Origin: Tetragenococcus muriaticus DSM 15685
GTDB taxonomy: Bacteria; Bacillota; Bacilli; Lactobacillales; Enterococcaceae
DNA length: 64,000 nt
Assembly: GCF_000423785.1 (NCBI RefSeq)
Contig: NZ_AUIQ01000001.1
Span: 62,001-126,000 of the forward strand
Direction of reading: 5' to 3'
Positions 48,296 through 57,160 of the stretch are shown one piece after another. A program made the position numbers and the translations under genes. Position 1 is the first letter of the stretch. The number at the start of each line of letters is the position of its first letter. The notes under the pieces are model-generated. The model was not told where the DNA came from. It saw nothing but the letters and a program-made list of their open reading frames with translations, and did no database searches.

Positions 48296-50641
48296 ATGCA
48301 ATGGAAGATTGCTGTTAGAAATCTCGTTGAGTTTATTTTACGAAAAGGCGATTTAGATAATCGAACGATTAGTAATCATACAGCTCAAGAAGGAGCGAAG
48401 ATTCATCGTAAGCTGCAAAAAGCGGCAGGGGATACCTATCAAAAAGAAGTTTTCTTAAGAGAAGAAACTTCGGTAGAAAATGACAAAATTATTGTAGAAG
48501 GTCGCGCCGATGGTATTTTTAAAGAAGAAGACTTATGGGTTATTGATGAGATCAAAACTTCAGAGGTACGTTTTGAAGATTTAGACGAGTCTCAAGTAGA
48601 ATTATATTATGCACAAGCCAAGGTATATGCTTATATCTATTGTCTGCAAAATGAGTTATCTAACATTCAAGTACGATTAACCTACTATCAAACAAATGAA
48701 GACAAAGTAACATATAAAAAACGTACATATGATTGGTGTTTTTTAAAAGACTTTTTTGAAAAACTTTTAAAAGAGTATCATAAATGGATGGTTTTTCAGG
48801 CCGAATGGCGTCAGAAGCGCAATACAACGTTAACAAATATAACTTTTCCCTATACAACTTTTCGTAAAGGACAACGTGAACTAGCTAGTGCAGCGTATAA
48901 AACACTACGTACTAAACAAGAACTATTTGTCGAAGCACCTACAGGCGTGGGCAAAACTATATCTACACTTTTTCCAACACTTAAAGCTTTAGGAGAAAAC
49001 CACGCAGATCGGCTGTTCTATCTAACAGCTAAAACAATCACACGTCAGGCAGCCGAAGACGCATTAGCTACTTTAGCAGCTGAAGGTGCTAAAATAAAAA
49101 GTATTACAATTACTGCCAAAGATAAAATTTCATTTCCAGAAGAACAAGAGAGTGCACCAGAAAATAATCCCTACGCTATTGGTTACTATGATCGAGTGAA
49201 TGAGGGCGTGTGGGATATCTTACATCATGAAAATCAGATCACTCGACCTATAATTGAAGCTTACGCTAAAAAGCATACACTCTCTCCATTTGAATTATCG
49301 CTTGATGTGAGTCTTTTTTGTGATGTAATCATTGCAGATTATAATTATTTATTTGACCCTACAGTATATCTAAGACGTTTTTTTGAAGATAACAATGAAA
49401 GCTATTATTTTTTAGTTGATGAAGCCCATAATTTAGTCAATCGTTCCCGAGAAATGTATTCAGCAGATATCAAAAGAAACACTTTTGAAAGTGCACTTAA
49501 GAGTTTCCCTAAAAACTCTAAAAAGATCTTAAAGAGTTTGCGCGATATTGATAACGAATTTGCTTCGATTGAAGAGATTGCACAACAAAATGGGTGGACA
49601 TTTCATCATCAAAAAGCTCCAGCGGAAACGTTAAATAAACTTCTCCTTCGATTTAGCGGATTAGCTAAAGAATGGTTAGCGGCTAACCCTGAAAACCAAA
49701 ATCAAGAAGAAATATTAAATCTTTATTTTGAAGTATTACACTTTTTAAAAATTAGTGATTTTTATGATGATACTTATGAGAGCACTATTGAAATAATAGG
49801 AGATAATATAAAAATTCGACAATTTTGCATGGCGCCTGCTCATTTTTTAAATAATATGCTTCATAATGCGAAAGCAAGTTTGCTCTTTTCTGCTAGTCTA
49901 ACGCCATTACCTTACTATCAAGAAGTATTAGGAGGAGATCAGGAAGCATTAAGATATCGTTTACCTAGTCCTTTTCCAGCAAAGAACCAACAAGTATTTA
50001 TTGCTAGTTATATTCAAACGACCTATAAAAAAAGGGGAGATAGTTATCACTCAATTGCCCAAGCTATTGCCGATGCTGTTTACACGAAGAAAGGAAATTA
50101 CTTAGTCTTTTTCCCTTCTTATAAATATTTGGACGATTGTTATGAAATTTTTCGTCAACGATTTCCTGATATAAATGTTGTCTTACAAGATACGCAAATG
50201 AACGAACAAGAAAGAGAAGATTTTTTGGCGAAATTTGTTGAAAATCCAAAGCAATCGTTAGTAGGTTTTTGTGTATTAGGAGGGATATTTTCGGAAGGAA
50301 TCGATTTAAAGGGCACTCGTTTAATCGGCAGCATTGTAGTGGGTGTTGGTTTACCACAAAAAAATCATGAACAAGAATTAATCAAAGATTACTTTAACGC
50401 AAAAGAAGGCCAAGGATTTGAATACGCTTATCAGCTTCCAGGGATGAATAAAGTTTTACAAGCTGCAGGACGAGTCATTCGCGATGCAAATGACAAAGGA
50501 ATCGTTTTACTTTTAGATCAACGGTTTACTAGCAACATCTATCGAAGCTTATTTCCTAGCCATTGGCAAAATATTGAAATTTGCCATAAACCAGAGCAAC
50601 TCAAACAAGGACTAAAAACCTTTTGGCAAGAGTTTGACTAA
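48296..50641 (+). CDS. XPD/DinG-like DNA helicase fused to a PD-(D/E)XK nuclease, lacking the Fe-S cysteines
   Basis: A 781-residue SF2 (DEAD_2-type) helicase with an N-terminal nuclease-like domain. The nuclease motif is GRADGIF then VIDEIKTS (Asp72, Glu85, Lys87). Helicase motifs are EAPTGVGKT (213-221), LVDEAHNL (DEAH 375-378) and a C-terminal QAAGRVIRD. Family members as I know them have four cysteines binding a [4Fe-4S] cluster between motifs Ia and II; here those places read Ser279, Ser286, Asn291 and Ser330. So it is probably a cluster-free variant. It lies upstream of a SufT/MIP18-like gene. Role: probably recombination or repair, unproven. Confidence 0.85.
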   Translation: MQWKIAVRNLVEFILRKGDLDNRTISNHTAQEGAKIHRKLQKAAGDTYQKEVFLREETSVENDKIIVEGRADGIFKEEDLWVIDEIKTSEVRFEDLDESQVELYYAQAKVYAYIYCLQNELSNIQVRLTYYQTNEDKVTYKKRTYDWCFLKDFFEKLLKEYHKWMVFQAEWRQKRNTTLTNITFPYTTFRKGQRELASAAYKTLRTKQELFVEAPTGVGKTISTLFPTLKALGENHADRLFYLTAKTITRQAAEDALATLAAEGAKIKSITITAKDKISFPEEQESAPENNPYAIGYYDRVNEGVWDILHHENQITRPIIEAYAKKHTLSPFELSLDVSLFCDVIIADYNYLFDPTVYLRRFFEDNNESYYFLVDEAHNLVNRSREMYSADIKRNTFESALKSFPKNSKKILKSLRDIDNEFASIEEIAQQNGWTFHHQKAPAETLNKLLLRFSGLAKEWLAANPENQNQEEILNLYFEVLHFLKISDFYDDTYESTIEIIGDNIKIRQFCMAPAHFLNNMLHNAKASLLFSASLTPLPYYQEVLGGDQEALRYRLPSPFPAKNQQVFIASYIQTTYKKRGDSYHSIAQAIADAVYTKKGNYLVFFPSYKYLDDCYEIFRQRFPDINVVLQDTQMNEQEREDFLAKFVENPKQSLVGFCVLGGIFSEGIDLKGTRLIGSIVVGVGLPQKNHEQELIKDYFNAKEGQGFEYAYQLPGMNKVLQAAGRVIRDANDKGIVLLLDQRFTSNIYRSLFPSHWQNIEICHKPEQLKQGLKTFWQEFD

Positions 50642-50817
50642 TAACTAACAAAACTATAAATCTCATTAATGATTAGCTATTTACTAAAAATATTCTATGA
50701 AAAATTCTGTTTTTTTATAGAAAGTATAAATTGTTTGTTTATTTACAAATAGCGTTTACAAAGTATGCAAAACAAGTTATGATTTGCTTAAAAATAGGCA
50801 AGGGGGATATTATTAAA

Positions 50818-51153
50818 ATGGGCGCGTCACGTACAGAAGAAGAAATTAACGAAATTAAAGCGACTGTTTTAATGGCATTAGGAACCGTTATTGATCCAGA
50901 GTTAGGCGTTGATATTGTGAATCTAGGCTTAATTTATGGAGTAGAATTCGATGATGATACTGGGAATACAGAAATTCAGATGACTTTAACCACAATGGGG
51001 TGCCCTTTAGCTGATATTTTGACTGAATCTATTTATGAAGCATTAAATGAGATTCCAGAAGTCAATCAAGTGGATGTGAAACTTGTGTGGTATCCGCCTT
51101 GGACGCCGGATAAAATGAGTCGTTATGCAAGGATTGCTTTAGGAATTAGATAA
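50818..51153 (+). CDS. SufT/MIP18-family (DUF59) metal-sulfur cluster assembly factor
   Basis: A 111-residue protein of the DUF59/MIP18 family. The hallmark motif is VIDPELGVDIVNLGLIY (about residues 23-39) and the cysteine of TTMGCPL is present. SufT-like proteins help Fe-S maturation. The start is ATG 50818 with AGGGGGAT upstream; the long frame upstream has no good site. A terminator follows the stop by 70 bases. Enterococcal homologues exist near such helicases as far as I recall, but I cannot check it. Confidence 0.88.
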   Translation: MGASRTEEEINEIKATVLMALGTVIDPELGVDIVNLGLIYGVEFDDDTGNTEIQMTLTTMGCPLADILTESIYEALNEIPEVNQVDVKLVWYPPWTPDKMSRYARIALGIR

Positions 51154-51218
51154 GTTTAACCTTTTCGCTCATGAACTTGTGCCTTATAAAACTTGTACTG
51201 TTTATTTAACTTTTTCAT

Positions 51219-51257
51219 AAAAAACCAGAACAAATTTCAAACTTGTTCTGGTTTTTT
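51219..51257 (+). terminator. Terminator after the SufT-like gene
   Basis: AAAACCAGAACAA (51221-51233) pairs with TTGTTCTGGTTTT (51243-51255); T-run follows. Confidence 0.85.
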
Positions 51258-51261
51258 GCTT

Positions 51262-51540
51262 TATACTAAACAATTCTTAGTTATTACAGAGTATCTTGGA
51301 TTAAGAGCAGATACGTTTACTGATTTTGCTGGTTGGGCATTAACTTTGCTGATTGCTATTGGTTACATCACTTATACAGTACTCATCATTCCTTTCGTTC
51401 GTAAAAATCTGTTGACGATTTCTTGGCTTAAAATATTCGGAATTTGGGTTGGACTTACATCGAGTACAGTCGAAGAAGTATTTTTCAGGCATTGAACTTT
51501 GGTTAATACTTGCCGCAATTTCTGGAAAATGGGAGTGACA
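51262..51540 (+). pseudogene. CPBP-family intramembrane protease remnant (frameshifted, no start)
   Basis: After the terminator, one frame encodes two hydrophobic segments and ends TSSTVEEVFFRH-stop. The EExxFR motif is the catalytic signature of CPBP (Abi/CAAX-like) membrane proteases. Shifting the frame near 51487 continues as GIELWLILAAISG before another stop, the expected follow-on of the motif. So the piece is the middle of a protease gene with a frameshift, without a start codon or the C-terminal half. It abuts a pyrD remnant, which suggests a deletion joint. Confidence 0.7.
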
Positions 51541-51579
51541 AGCAGTTGATAACTGTGCCATCTACTATCTGTAAACATA

Positions 51580-52359
51580 AATTCAGAACCAAGGTACTAC
51601 GAAACGCCTCTTGGTAGTATTAACTCAATGGGTTTACCTAATCTAGGCTTTGATTATTATCTTGACTATGTCCAGAAGTATCAAAAAAAGAGTTCTACGC
51701 CCGTATTTTTTTCAGTAGCAAGTATGAGTATGCAAGACAATATCGAGACATTAAAAAAACTTGAAGATAGTGATTTTCATGGGTTTACAGAGTTAAATTT
51801 ATCTTGTCCCAACGTAGTAGGCAAACCACAAGTTGCTTATGACTTTGAATTAACAGAAAAAATATTAACAGAAGTGTTTTCCTTCTTTACTAAACCTTTA
51901 GGAGTCAAACTACCTCCTTATTTCGATCCTGCACACTTTGATCAGATGGCTACTATTTTAAATAAGTTTCCTCTTGTTTTTGTAAATGCAATTAATTCTG
52001 TTGGCAATGGTTTAATCATTGACCCAGAGAAAGAACAAGTAGTCATCAAATCCAAAGAAGGCTTCGGAGGGATTGGCGGAGAATATATTAAACCTACCGC
52101 TTTAGCGAATGTACATGCTTTTTATCAGCGCTTAAATCCCACAATCCAAATTATTGGTACTGGGGGGATTGTTTCTGGACAAGATGCCTTTGAACACATT
52201 CTTTGTGGTGCTTCAATGCTACAAATTGGCACCCAATTGTATAAAGAAGGTCCCCTTGTTTTTGATAGAGTACTTTCTGAATTGGAAGCTATTATGAATA
52301 CAAAAGGTTATACCAATATTGAACAATTTCGTGGAAAATTAAAAACATTTGGGGAGTAA
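51580..52359 (+). pseudogene. pyrD: Dihydroorotate dehydrogenase (class 1A), 5'-truncated remnant
   Basis: Homology to class 1A (Lactococcus PyrDA-type) dehydrogenase is clear from about [21 protein letters not shown] onward. The Met of SMGLPN (ATG 51628) equals Met69 of lactococcal PyrDA, so about the first 60 residues are absent, including the FMN/orotate Lys43 segment (from family knowledge). The rest looks intact: catalytic Cys in [17 protein letters not shown] and IIGTGGI. Upstream bases show no frame with the missing part. Probably inactive as an enzyme. The next gene follows after 12 bases. Confidence 0.85.
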
Positions 52360-52371
52360 GTGGAGATCAAG

Positions 52372-52881
52372 ATGATTTTTAGAAAAGCCAAAATACAAGA
52401 CGTCAGTCAAATTATGGAAATCATTGCTCTAGGCATTGAGTCATTAAAAAAACAAGGTTCTCCTCAATGGCAAAACGGTTACGGCCCAACGCAAGATCAA
52501 ATTAAAAAAGATATTAAAAATAGTGTTGCCTACGTGCTAATAACTGATAAAGTGATCGCTTATGCTGCTTTGCTTGCAGGAGTTGATCCTGTATATACAG
52601 CTATTACAGAAGGCAATTGGTACGATTCACAAGAGTATGTGTCAATTCATCGTGTTGTAGTTGATAGTAGATTAACAGGGAATGGGATTGCTCGAAAAAT
52701 GTTAGTTGATTTAATTACTGTTAGCCAACAAAAAGGGGTTAACGATATTCGTATTGATACTCATCCTTTAAACTTTGGAATGCAAAAAGCGATTAAAAAC
52801 GCGGGTTTTATCTATCGAGGAAAAGTAAATTTTCCTATACCTCATGGGGATCGATGGGCTTATCAATACCTTATAAAATGA
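52372..52881 (+). CDS. GNAT-family acetyltransferase
   Basis: A 169-residue GNAT enzyme. The acetyl-CoA loop VVVDSRLTGNGIARKMLVDL (about residues 101-120) and the DTHPLNFGMQKAIKNAGF segment show the fold; substrate is unknown. The start is ATG 52372 with GGAG at 6 bases; an upstream in-frame GTG is less likely. It trails the pyrD remnant directly and may once have shared its operon. Confidence 0.82.
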   Translation: MIFRKAKIQDVSQIMEIIALGIESLKKQGSPQWQNGYGPTQDQIKKDIKNSVAYVLITDKVIAYAALLAGVDPVYTAITEGNWYDSQEYVSIHRVVVDSRLTGNGIARKMLVDLITVSQQKGVNDIRIDTHPLNFGMQKAIKNAGFIYRGKVNFPIPHGDRWAYQYLIK

Positions 52882-52884
52882 TTC

Positions 52885-52926
52885 GTAAGAACTTCTTTTT
52901 TATTGAGAAGTTCTTACTTTATTATC
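52885..52926. terminator. Terminator after the GNAT gene
   Basis: GTAAGAACTTCT (52885-52896) pairs with AGAAGTTCTTAC (52906-52917), followed by TTT. The next 210 bases contain no gene that I can support. Confidence 0.75.
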
Positions 52927-53138
52927 TTTACCTTTGTTAGGTGAGCGCTTTCTATAAAGAATCTTAAGAATTAAAAATAAAATAGCATTGCCAGACTATT
53001 TTTGATATCATTTTGAATGAAGGCGTCGTATAAAGCAAAAAAGTAGAAGAATTATTTTTATAACGCTAGTTGAAAAGCCTTCTTTTTTGAAACAAGCATG
53101 ATAAAATAAGAAAAAGAAAAAACAGAGGGGGCTATACC

Positions 53139-54014
53139 ATGTCCGCAAGAAAAGACACCGAAAATAGTGAAGTAGCCACAGACGGATTACAAAATACGGA
53201 TTTTAACGAAATTAAGGAAGTTGCATTTCAAAATGTCGGTTCCTTATTAAAAGATTTACAAGCCTTTGAAGAAGCCATCAAAAATGAAAACATTGCTGAA
53301 ATTTATCGCATCTATAAAGGAAAATTACACGAAGAGTTGAAGAAAACCTCTAATAAGCATCATGAAATTGATGAGCTACTAGCTCAAAAAATTCATGACA
53401 GCTTTACACAAGCCTTTCCCTTTATTTACCATGCGCAAAAAATTTCTCCCACATTGCATTACTATCGTTTAGGAAATTACTATCGTGAGCGACCAACAAT
53501 TGCGATAGATGCAAGTATTCCAGAAATTTTTATTTTGCCAAACATCGATAAAGAATGGCAGGAATTTGCACCAGGCAAACGAGACGCCTTAAATAAGATC
53601 GAAAAAGAAATCGATGAACTGGATGCAAAAGTTATCACGGCTGAATCAGAACTAGCAAACATAGACGAGCAAATAAAAGAAACGCAAAATCAAAAAGCTG
53701 CTGCAGAAAATACAAAAGGATTGTTTAATCGCAATAAGACGGACGGAGAGGTAGAAGAATTAGAGAAAAAATTATCAGAATTAGAGAAAACAAGAAAAGA
53801 ATGGCTACCTTATATTGAAGATGAGACACAAGCCAATCAACAAAGAGAACAGCTGATGAAAAGCCATCATGAGATTCGCTTAAAACAAGCTCTTGTGACA
53901 AAAGAGTTTCGTTTAATTCAACAATATTTTGGCTCTTTAAAGGCTATGAACCAACAGTTTCAAGATTTTCCATCTGCTTATTTAGGTAAAGCCAAAGGAG
54001 GAAAACAGTCGTGA
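53139..54014 (+). CDS. Coiled-coil protein of unknown function, first of a pair
   Basis: A 291-residue soluble protein. The N-terminal half is mixed, containing FPFIYHAQKISPTLHYYRLG; the segment from about 150 to 235 is heavily charged and helical with heptad character, with a PNIDKEWQEFAPGKRD lead-in. There is no signal peptide or membrane span. I do not recognise a family; SbcC-like names seen for such genes reflect only coiled coil. Its stop overlaps the GTG of the next gene by four bases (GTGA), so the two proteins probably work together. AGAGGGGG precedes the ATG. Confidence 0.65.
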   Translation: MSARKDTENSEVATDGLQNTDFNEIKEVAFQNVGSLLKDLQAFEEAIKNENIAEIYRIYKGKLHEELKKTSNKHHEIDELLAQKIHDSFTQAFPFIYHAQKISPTLHYYRLGNYYRERPTIAIDASIPEIFILPNIDKEWQEFAPGKRDALNKIEKEIDELDAKVITAESELANIDEQIKETQNQKAAAENTKGLFNRNKTDGEVEELEKKLSELEKTRKEWLPYIEDETQANQQREQLMKSHHEIRLKQALVTKEFRLIQQYFGSLKAMNQQFQDFPSAYLGKAKGGKQS

Positions 54015-54919
54015 GCGAAAAAGACAATCAAGCAAAAGAAGTAAAAGATAGACAACAAAATAAACAAATGACCGATGCTTACTATGAAGAAAAAGCACAG
54101 AATCATGCCGAAATTGTTTCATGGATTGCTTCAGCCGAAAAAGAATTGGCTGATCTAAGACTGCGCAAAACTTTATTAGAAGATAATTTTTCTGACTTAT
54201 TAAGAGAATACCGTCGTTTAATCATCACTGATGCCGCTATCTCGACTGTTGCTAAGACAAGTTTATTAGCTTATCTTACTTACGAATTATTACAACCGCT
54301 AAAAGACGCAACTTTAAAGCAAACAGAGACATATAATATTTGGCAAGCTAAATATTTCTTGATTAAATACCAGCTGACCGATAAGAGAGAATTGGCTTTG
54401 AATTTTAAGATGAATGTCATTGATTCACGTTTTACAGCAAATTTTATGCCCTTAATTTTGTTGGATTTACAAGAGATGACAGCTACAGTAGACGAAAGTC
54501 AAGTATTAGAATTGATCCGTCTATGGTATTCAGAAAAAGTATTTTCTCGTAACCAACTATCCTTAATTAATTATGATCTAAATCGCTTATTAGCTAACTT
54601 TAAACAGCTTGGATTTTCAGTAGCTCCTAATCTTTTAGATAATACAAGAGCTCTTGAAGTGAATTTGGAGAGCGAATTTCCACTAGAAACTCGCATTCTA
54701 GATAATATTTTTATTACAACAATGGATTCCACAGAATACGACTTTGATAAAATTGGTCAAGCTGATTATCAAGTGAAATTAAATCAGGAACAAAAAGTGT
54801 ATATTCACGCAAAACAAAATCGTACGCAACTATTTGTTGATTCAAATAGCCGACGTCGTTCTATTTTGGATTTTTTTACTCATTATCCATTTTTTGTTCC
54901 TTTAATTGTTCGAGATTAG
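54011..54919 (+). CDS. Unknown protein, second of the coiled-coil pair
   Basis: A 302-residue soluble protein that starts with GTG inside the stop region of the upstream gene. The first 65 residues are charged and helical, the middle is an alpha-rich domain, and the C-terminus (FVDSNSRRRSILDFFTHYPFF) is more conserved-looking. No catalytic motif is apparent. Coupled translation with the 53-54 kb gene suggests a two-subunit complex. A terminator follows at once, so this is a two-gene operon. Function unknown. Confidence 0.65.
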   Translation: MSEKDNQAKEVKDRQQNKQMTDAYYEEKAQNHAEIVSWIASAEKELADLRLRKTLLEDNFSDLLREYRRLIITDAAISTVAKTSLLAYLTYELLQPLKDATLKQTETYNIWQAKYFLIKYQLTDKRELALNFKMNVIDSRFTANFMPLILLDLQEMTATVDESQVLELIRLWYSEKVFSRNQLSLINYDLNRLLANFKQLGFSVAPNLLDNTRALEVNLESEFPLETRILDNIFITTMDSTEYDFDKIGQADYQVKLNQEQKVYIHAKQNRTQLFVDSNSRRRSILDFFTHYPFFVPLIVRD

Positions 54920-54922
54920 ATA

Positions 54923-54952
54923 GAAAGTCTGGAGAATTTTCCAGACTTTTTT
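54923..54952 (+). terminator. Terminator of the coiled-coil gene pair
   Basis: AAAGTCTGG (54924-54932) pairs with CCAGACTTT around an 8-base loop, followed by T residues. Confidence 0.85.
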
Positions 54953-54976
54953 CATTCATAAATTAAGGAGAATGCT

Positions 54977-55699
54977 ATGCGTAAAGATTTAAACGAAATC
55001 AAACAATTTTGGGATGATTTTGCTGAAGAATATACAAAAATCCAAGCTGAATCTAAGCTGTCTATTCAAAAAGATGTTGTTCGTTTTCTAAAAGAGCAAA
55101 ATATATTACCACAAGGGCGCTTCTTAGATTTAGCTGGGGGTAGTGGGAAGTATATTTCTGATTTTCTTCCATATATCCAGCATTATGTATTGGTAGATAT
55201 CTCACCAGAAATGTTACAATTAGCGGCTAATATATATACTTCTCCTTGTGTTTCTTTTGTCGAAAGTAGCCAACAAAGTTTTTTAGCTAAAACCAAAGAT
55301 AACAGTTTTGATCTAGTCTTTAGTGCAATGAATCCTGCGCTTGACTCAGTTGAACAACTAGAAGAAATGGGACGCATCGCTAAAAATTACGTTTGCATCT
55401 TACGTCTAGTAGAAGAAACAGATCAATTGTTTACTCCTATTGAAGAAGAACTATATGGTAAGCCTAACGAATTGGACTGGATGAACGTTTATAAAAGCTG
55501 GTTAGTTCCATCTTTTCATACGAAACGCTTTTACTATACTGTAAACGAAAACATTTCCGCTGACTTCTTTGCTTTATATTTTACTGATGAATTAACGGCT
55601 GAACAAATTCAAAAAAAGAGAAAGGAACTATTTCAGGATCAAAGGAAAATGATCAATACAACTTCTTATATTTTTGAACTACTTTATTATAACAGCTAA
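54977..55699 (+). CDS. Class I SAM-dependent methyltransferase
   Basis: A 240-residue protein with SAM-binding motif LDLAGGSGKYISDF (about residues 49-62), a VDISPEMLQLA motif II and a DLVFSAMNPALD motif. It resembles small-molecule (UbiE-like) methyltransferases; the substrate is unknown. AAGGAG precedes the ATG. An Mga-type regulator gene, now broken, starts 26 bases after its stop on the same strand. Confidence 0.85.
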   Translation: MRKDLNEIKQFWDDFAEEYTKIQAESKLSIQKDVVRFLKEQNILPQGRFLDLAGGSGKYISDFLPYIQHYVLVDISPEMLQLAANIYTSPCVSFVESSQQSFLAKTKDNSFDLVFSAMNPALDSVEQLEEMGRIAKNYVCILRLVEETDQLFTPIEEELYGKPNELDWMNVYKSWLVPSFHTKRFYYTVNENISADFFALYFTDELTAEQIQKKRKELFQDQRKMINTTSYIFELLYYNS

Positions 55700-55725
55700 A
55701 CGATTAACGAAGTGAGGTGAAAAAG

Positions 55726-57146
55726 ATGCAATTGCTTGATCTGCTTGATAAAGACCATAAAGTACAGATGAAAGTAATGGATTATTTTTTGCAAAATGGC
55801 CCCACGGCAAGGGTAAAAGAGTTGAATCAATCTATCGATGTTTCTTATCCTACCTTACAAAAAGCCTTAAGTGTGCTTTATACGAACTTGCGCAATTTTA
55901 ATAATAAAGCTAACTTAGTAAAAAAAATAGCGATACTTTTCTATTAGTTCTACCTTCCAACTTTTCAGTTAAACATTTTTTCTATACATATTTAGAACAA
56001 TCTTTAAATTATAAGTTACTAACAAGTTTGTTTTATGAGAAAGAAATATCTATCACGAAATTAGCCCAAAAAAATAATTTGAGCGAAGCTTCCATTTTCA
56101 GACGTTTAAAAATAATCAATCGTATGTTAGCTGAATTTGATATTCAATTTAGAAATAAAAAGTTAATAGGACGCCAATTACAAATTCAACGTTTCTATTT
56201 TCAATTATTTTATAAGGCTGTACCTAGTGACCATTTAACGTATCTAAATACGAAAGATTCACTCAATCATTTAATCAATGTTATTAAAAATGATTTTCAA
56301 CTTCATTTGAGTCAAAAACAAGAACAAATGTTAAGCTTACAGCTACATGTCATGCAGCGTCGCCTTGATTATCGTCAAATAATAAAAAATGAAATAGATA
56401 AAAATATGATGCAAGAAATTGAAAAAGATCCTTTTTATCAAGAGTTAAAAAATATCTTGATGCGCTTTTTGAGTCGTTTTGCTCTGCCTGGGGCAGATAA
56501 TGAAGCTGTCCATTTATATCTTTTTTTTATTAGTGAAGGGCTTTTACCACAAGAAAATAAATGGTGGCAAAATTCTTCTTTTCTACATTATTTTTTAACA
56601 ATTAATCAAAAAATCTATCAAACAATTACTCAGAAAAAAGCGTATGATCCAACCTTTACTAGTTTTCTTTTACAAAATCATGTAAAAATTACCTTTTACA
56701 AAGGAGAGATTCATCCCAATGAAAATCATGCCTTACTGTTATCAGATATTGACCCTAATACTATGAATCAATGCATGTCTATTGTGGAAAAAAGCCTAAC
56801 GCGCAAGATTTCACATTCGCAATGGGTAATGCTTGATGCTTCTTATGGGCTCATTTACGATATTTATCAAAGACGGCTGCAAAAAGAAGTACTGATTGGT
56901 GTAATAGACGATGGATCATTAGAAGCAGAAGAGATCATGCGTTTTATTAAACAGTCTCTGGCAGGTATGGCAAACATCACCATAAAAAAAGCCAAAAAGC
57001 GGAACTACGATTTGTTGGTTGCTAAGGATGTCTCAGGTCTACAATCGCTTTCATATACACAAAGTTATCTTTTAACAGGAGTTTTATCTTCATTTGAGGC
57101 ACAACGATTAAAAGACGCAGTTCAAAAAATCATCCAAGAAAAGTAG
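55726..57146 (+). pseudogene. Mga-type transcriptional regulator, frameshifted at a poly-A run
   Basis: Two pieces in different frames (55726-55947 and about 55923-57146) together form one Mga-like regulator of about 473 residues. The N-terminal piece has the first winged-helix domain (NQSIDVSYPTLQKALSVL), and the second has the HTH_Mga (NLSEASIFRRLKIINRML) and following PRD/EIIB-like region. The switch falls in a run of eight A residues at 55920-55927; nine A residues would restore one frame (VKKNSDTFLL). The start is ATG 55726 behind GTGAGGTG. It may be a slippage-variable gene or a sequence error. The next gene, a flavoprotein, is 14 bases downstream. Confidence 0.75.
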
Positions 57147-57160
57147 GAGGGACGGCAAAA

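Noticed and set aside
51372-51578. Reverse-strand frames over the CPBP remnant
   Set aside because: They have no start signal or recognisable motif and are the antisense of the degraded protease and pyrD pieces.
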